From NCBI GenBank assembly GCA_963576725.1, contig OY755238.1, positions 28,601,201-28,665,200 of the forward strand: DNA of 64,000 nucleotides, in the 5' to 3' direction. The stretch comes from Azorinus chamasolen (taxonomy: Eukaryota; Mollusca; Bivalvia; Cardiida; Solecurtidae). Made by a program: the position numbers and the translations under genes. Under the pieces are notes generated by a model. The model worked only from the letters and a program-made list of their open reading frames with translations. It had not been told where the DNA came from and ran no database searches. Positions within the stretch are counted from its first letter, which is position 1. The number at the start of each line of letters is the position of its first letter. Positions 50,611 through 64,000 of this stretch are shown piece after piece.

Positions 50611-50961
50611 ATTGGTAATACACGAGAAGAAAGAAATCAAAAGCTAAAACATCCTCGTCTATTTTTTCTTTATTGATAAAACAAATATTTGAACACAGAA
50701 ACAATGACGAATGACTTTTTAAAATTGCAATTTGTTTCTACCTAGCTATTAAATCCGTTTCCTTTATTTTGCTTTGTACAGCATGAAATATTCATATTGA
50801 AGGCATTTCATTTTCTAAATTCATAAAATCATTGCATGTGGACAATAAGAATTTTGTTCTATTCTGGTCTTTCACAATAATATTTTAAGTCAATATCATA
50901 AATAAAAATACAAAATGTTTTTGTTTTCTTTTCAAGTTTGATAAACAGAACGTAATCTTAA

Positions 50962-51192
50962 CCCTTTCCATTCTAGAAGCACTTTTTAACTCCTTTGTGA
51001 ACAAAGTAGACCCAGATCAGATAGCTCCTCCTGAAACCTTCTGTATGCTTATGTAATTATAAAAGTCTGATTCTAGAGTTTCTACCATAGCAACAAGATC
51101 ATGTATTCAATACTTTTTCATACAGTTATAACAAATCACCCAATAAATATTTGATGTCATGAGTTCTTACATAAATATTCATTACGGAAAGG
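50962..51192. repeat. Family C MITE
   Basis: TTAA 50958-50961 and 51193-51196. One palindrome arm partly deleted (AGATAGCTCCTCCTGAAACC). Confidence 0.82.
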
Positions 51193-51217
51193 ATTAATGA
51201 TAATTTGGACTAAACGA

Positions 51218-51422
51218 CAGTAAAACCTCTCTATAACGTCCACTAAATTGTGTTAATTAGTTGGTATTTAGGGCAGGTGGCTGCCTAAAGCAAGGTGAAA
51301 GTAAAACAGAACGCTCCTATAGGAGCGTTGTTTTACTCTCACCTTGCTTTAAGCAGCCACCTGAATTTAACACAAAATATTTATAAATGTAATTTAGTGG
51401 CCGTAATAGAGAGGTTTTACTG
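51218..51422. repeat. Family G MITE
   Basis: CAGTAAAACCTCTCTATAAC and GAGAGGTTTTACTG ends. Core AACGCTCCTATAGGAGCGTT. Confidence 0.88.
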
Positions 51423-51484
51423 TATTCTGTTAACTCGGGTTGGAATCAATAATATTTGCTGTTAAAAAGTCTATTTACCATTAA

Positions 51485-51726
51485 CTCATTCCCTGTTCTA
51501 TATTTCTTCCAAATTTCAATACCTATTGAATATTCATAGACAAAATAGTTATAATGAAATATGGAAGGTGGCACATTGTAGCCAGTTTAGAAATTAAAGA
51601 AACAGATCTGTCAAAGTCCACTGGCAAACAGAGCAGACCCTGATTAGACGTCTCCTAAAGGAGCTGTCTGATCTGGGTCTACTCTTTTTGCAAATGCCTG
51701 AAAAGGTGTTTATATGAAGGAAAGGG
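51485..51726. repeat. Family B MITE, reverse orientation
   Basis: TTAA 51481-51484 and 51727-51730. Core GACGTCTCCTAAAGGAGCTG. Confidence 0.88.
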
Positions 51727-51914
51727 TTAAAGTTCTTATATGCGTCAAACAGTGAAAACCCAGCTCTGACACAAGTTGTACAAGAAGCTGATCTGGTAGT
51801 ACACTATTTCCAACTATCCATGCTCTTCTATATTCATGTTGTCTTATTTATTTTAAAGTGATTGCAGCTGTGAATTCTACTGCCTAATCACTGCAAATGC
51901 CACCCAACATTTAA

Positions 51915-52340
51915 CCCTATACTTCATGAATATTCATGCAGGAAATAATGAATGTATGAATATTAAGCTAAATTTCTACAATGGCATTTTATACCATGAG
52001 AGAAACTGTAGATATAGCTCCATAGCTCCAGATAGGATGCATACATTACAATACTTTCAAGTATAACTTCTTTACTTCTCCACCAAACCCTATGTTGTGA
52101 CCACTCTTTAGAATCATCTCTTCGAGACGATTCTAAAGAGTGGTCACAACATAGGGTTTGGTGGAGAAATGACGATTTTAGTATTTGAGTACGCACCATT
52201 ATCTATAGCTCTGATAGCTCTAAATCATTTCATAAGCTAACAGAGCAGACGCTGATCAAAACGGCTCCTATAGGAGCAATCTGATCTGGGTCTACCCTGT
52301 TTGCAAAGACATAACAATGCATATCTATGGAGTAAAGAGT
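51915..52340. repeat. Family C MITE in the NSUN2 3' UTR, carrying a family I insert
   Basis: TTAA 51911-51914 and 52341-52344. The left arm has CATGAATATTCATGCAGG; the core at 52260-52277 is ACGGCTCCTATAGGAGCA. Its edge lies 25 bases past the NSUN2 stop codon. Minus-strand AATAAATAA words lie beyond it near 51843-51853. Confidence 0.82.
52022..52212. repeat. Family I long-hairpin repeat, nested
   Basis: Stem TCCACCAAACCCTATGTTGT / CATAGGGTTTGGTGGAGAAA, apex TCTCTTCGAGACGA. Ends AGCTCCAGATAGGATGC / GCACCATTATCTATAGCT. Borders approximate. Confidence 0.8.
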
Positions 52341-52369
52341 TTAACACTGTTATCATTTCATTGTTGAAT

Positions 52370-63740
<11,371 letters not shown>

Positions 63741-63935
63741 CTAAAATTAAAATACAGACATACAATTATCTCTTTTTCGAGATTTCTTCTTAATGCATTT
63801 TTCCTTGCACCACCTCTTTCGCCAAATGATTAACCCTTTGCAACACAGAAAAAATGAGCCAAGTAACTCTTAAAAGTCTGGCCATCTAAAAACCAGGAAA
63901 TACATGTATCTATTACAATGACCACATTATATTAA

Positions 63936-64000
63936 CCCTTTCCCTGATCTAAGTTTATTCCAAATTTCAATACCTACTGAATATTCTTGGACAAAAATAC
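63936..64000. repeat. Family B MITE, cut by the window edge
   Basis: TTAA 63932-63935, then CCCTTTCCCTGATCTAAGTT and the CTACTGAATATTC arm. Confidence 0.8.

Overview
This is a 64 kb piece of animal nuclear DNA, most likely from a bivalve mollusc. It is AT-rich, its small exons with GT/AG borders are scattered through long introns, and it holds tRNA-derived SINEs, (GTCC)n- and TGACCTTGACC-rich dispersed repeats and very many miniature inverted-repeat elements (MITEs). The bivalve call is inference from gene style and repeat flavour; the species is not identified.

Three protein genes are supported, all on the minus strand. (1) 3929-10718, with a 5' UTR exon near 11828: the first coding exons of a secreted thioester-containing / CD109 / alpha-2-macroglobulin family protein. 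(2) 27237-44350: a complete 13-exon gene for a secreted 442-residue protein of the dcd1/acid-ceramidase-like N-terminal-nucleophile hydrolase group. (3) 52370-63740: the last eight exons of the tRNA cytosine-5 methyltransferase NSUN2, with a lineage-specific acidic repeat tail; its catalytic exons lie beyond the right edge. A further minus-strand candidate last exon (24895-25040, hydrophobic C-terminus) is not assigned to a gene. The genes do not form an operon and their functions are unrelated.

Everything else is repeats. Letters used in the feature list: families flanked by TTAA are A (ends CCCTTTCGCTGCCAA), B (CCCTTTCCCTCATATAAACG), C (CCCTTTACTCCATAAATACG / ATTCATGGAGTAAAGGG), D (CCCATTCCCTCATAGGC), E (CCCTTCGCTTGCTATTC), F (CCTTTCGGCGCCAAA), K and L (smaller groups). 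Families flanked by TA are G (CAGTAAAACCTCTCTATAACG) and H (CAGTAGAACCTG or CAGTATAACCCCTC). I and J are long-hairpin families. Nearly all carry a central palindrome of about 60-80 bp. TTAA plus CCC ends fit the piggyBac superfamily; TA plus CAGT ends fit Tc1/mariner. A 2.2 kb TA-flanked element occurs twice (1296 onward, and 31474-33701 in the opposite orientation), and comparing the two gives a direct empty-site proof that family A inserts at TTAA.

Layout: 1-3900 large element and ATACGC-rich tract; 3.9-11.9 kb TEP 5' half; 12-23.6 kb intergenic repeats with a dead retroelement near 18.3-19.4 kb; 23.6-25 kb orphan terminal exon; 27.2-44.4 kb dcd1-like gene; 44.4-52.3 kb intergenic repeats including a 750-bp element with two inward-facing tRNA-like modules; 52.4-64 kb NSUN2 3' half.
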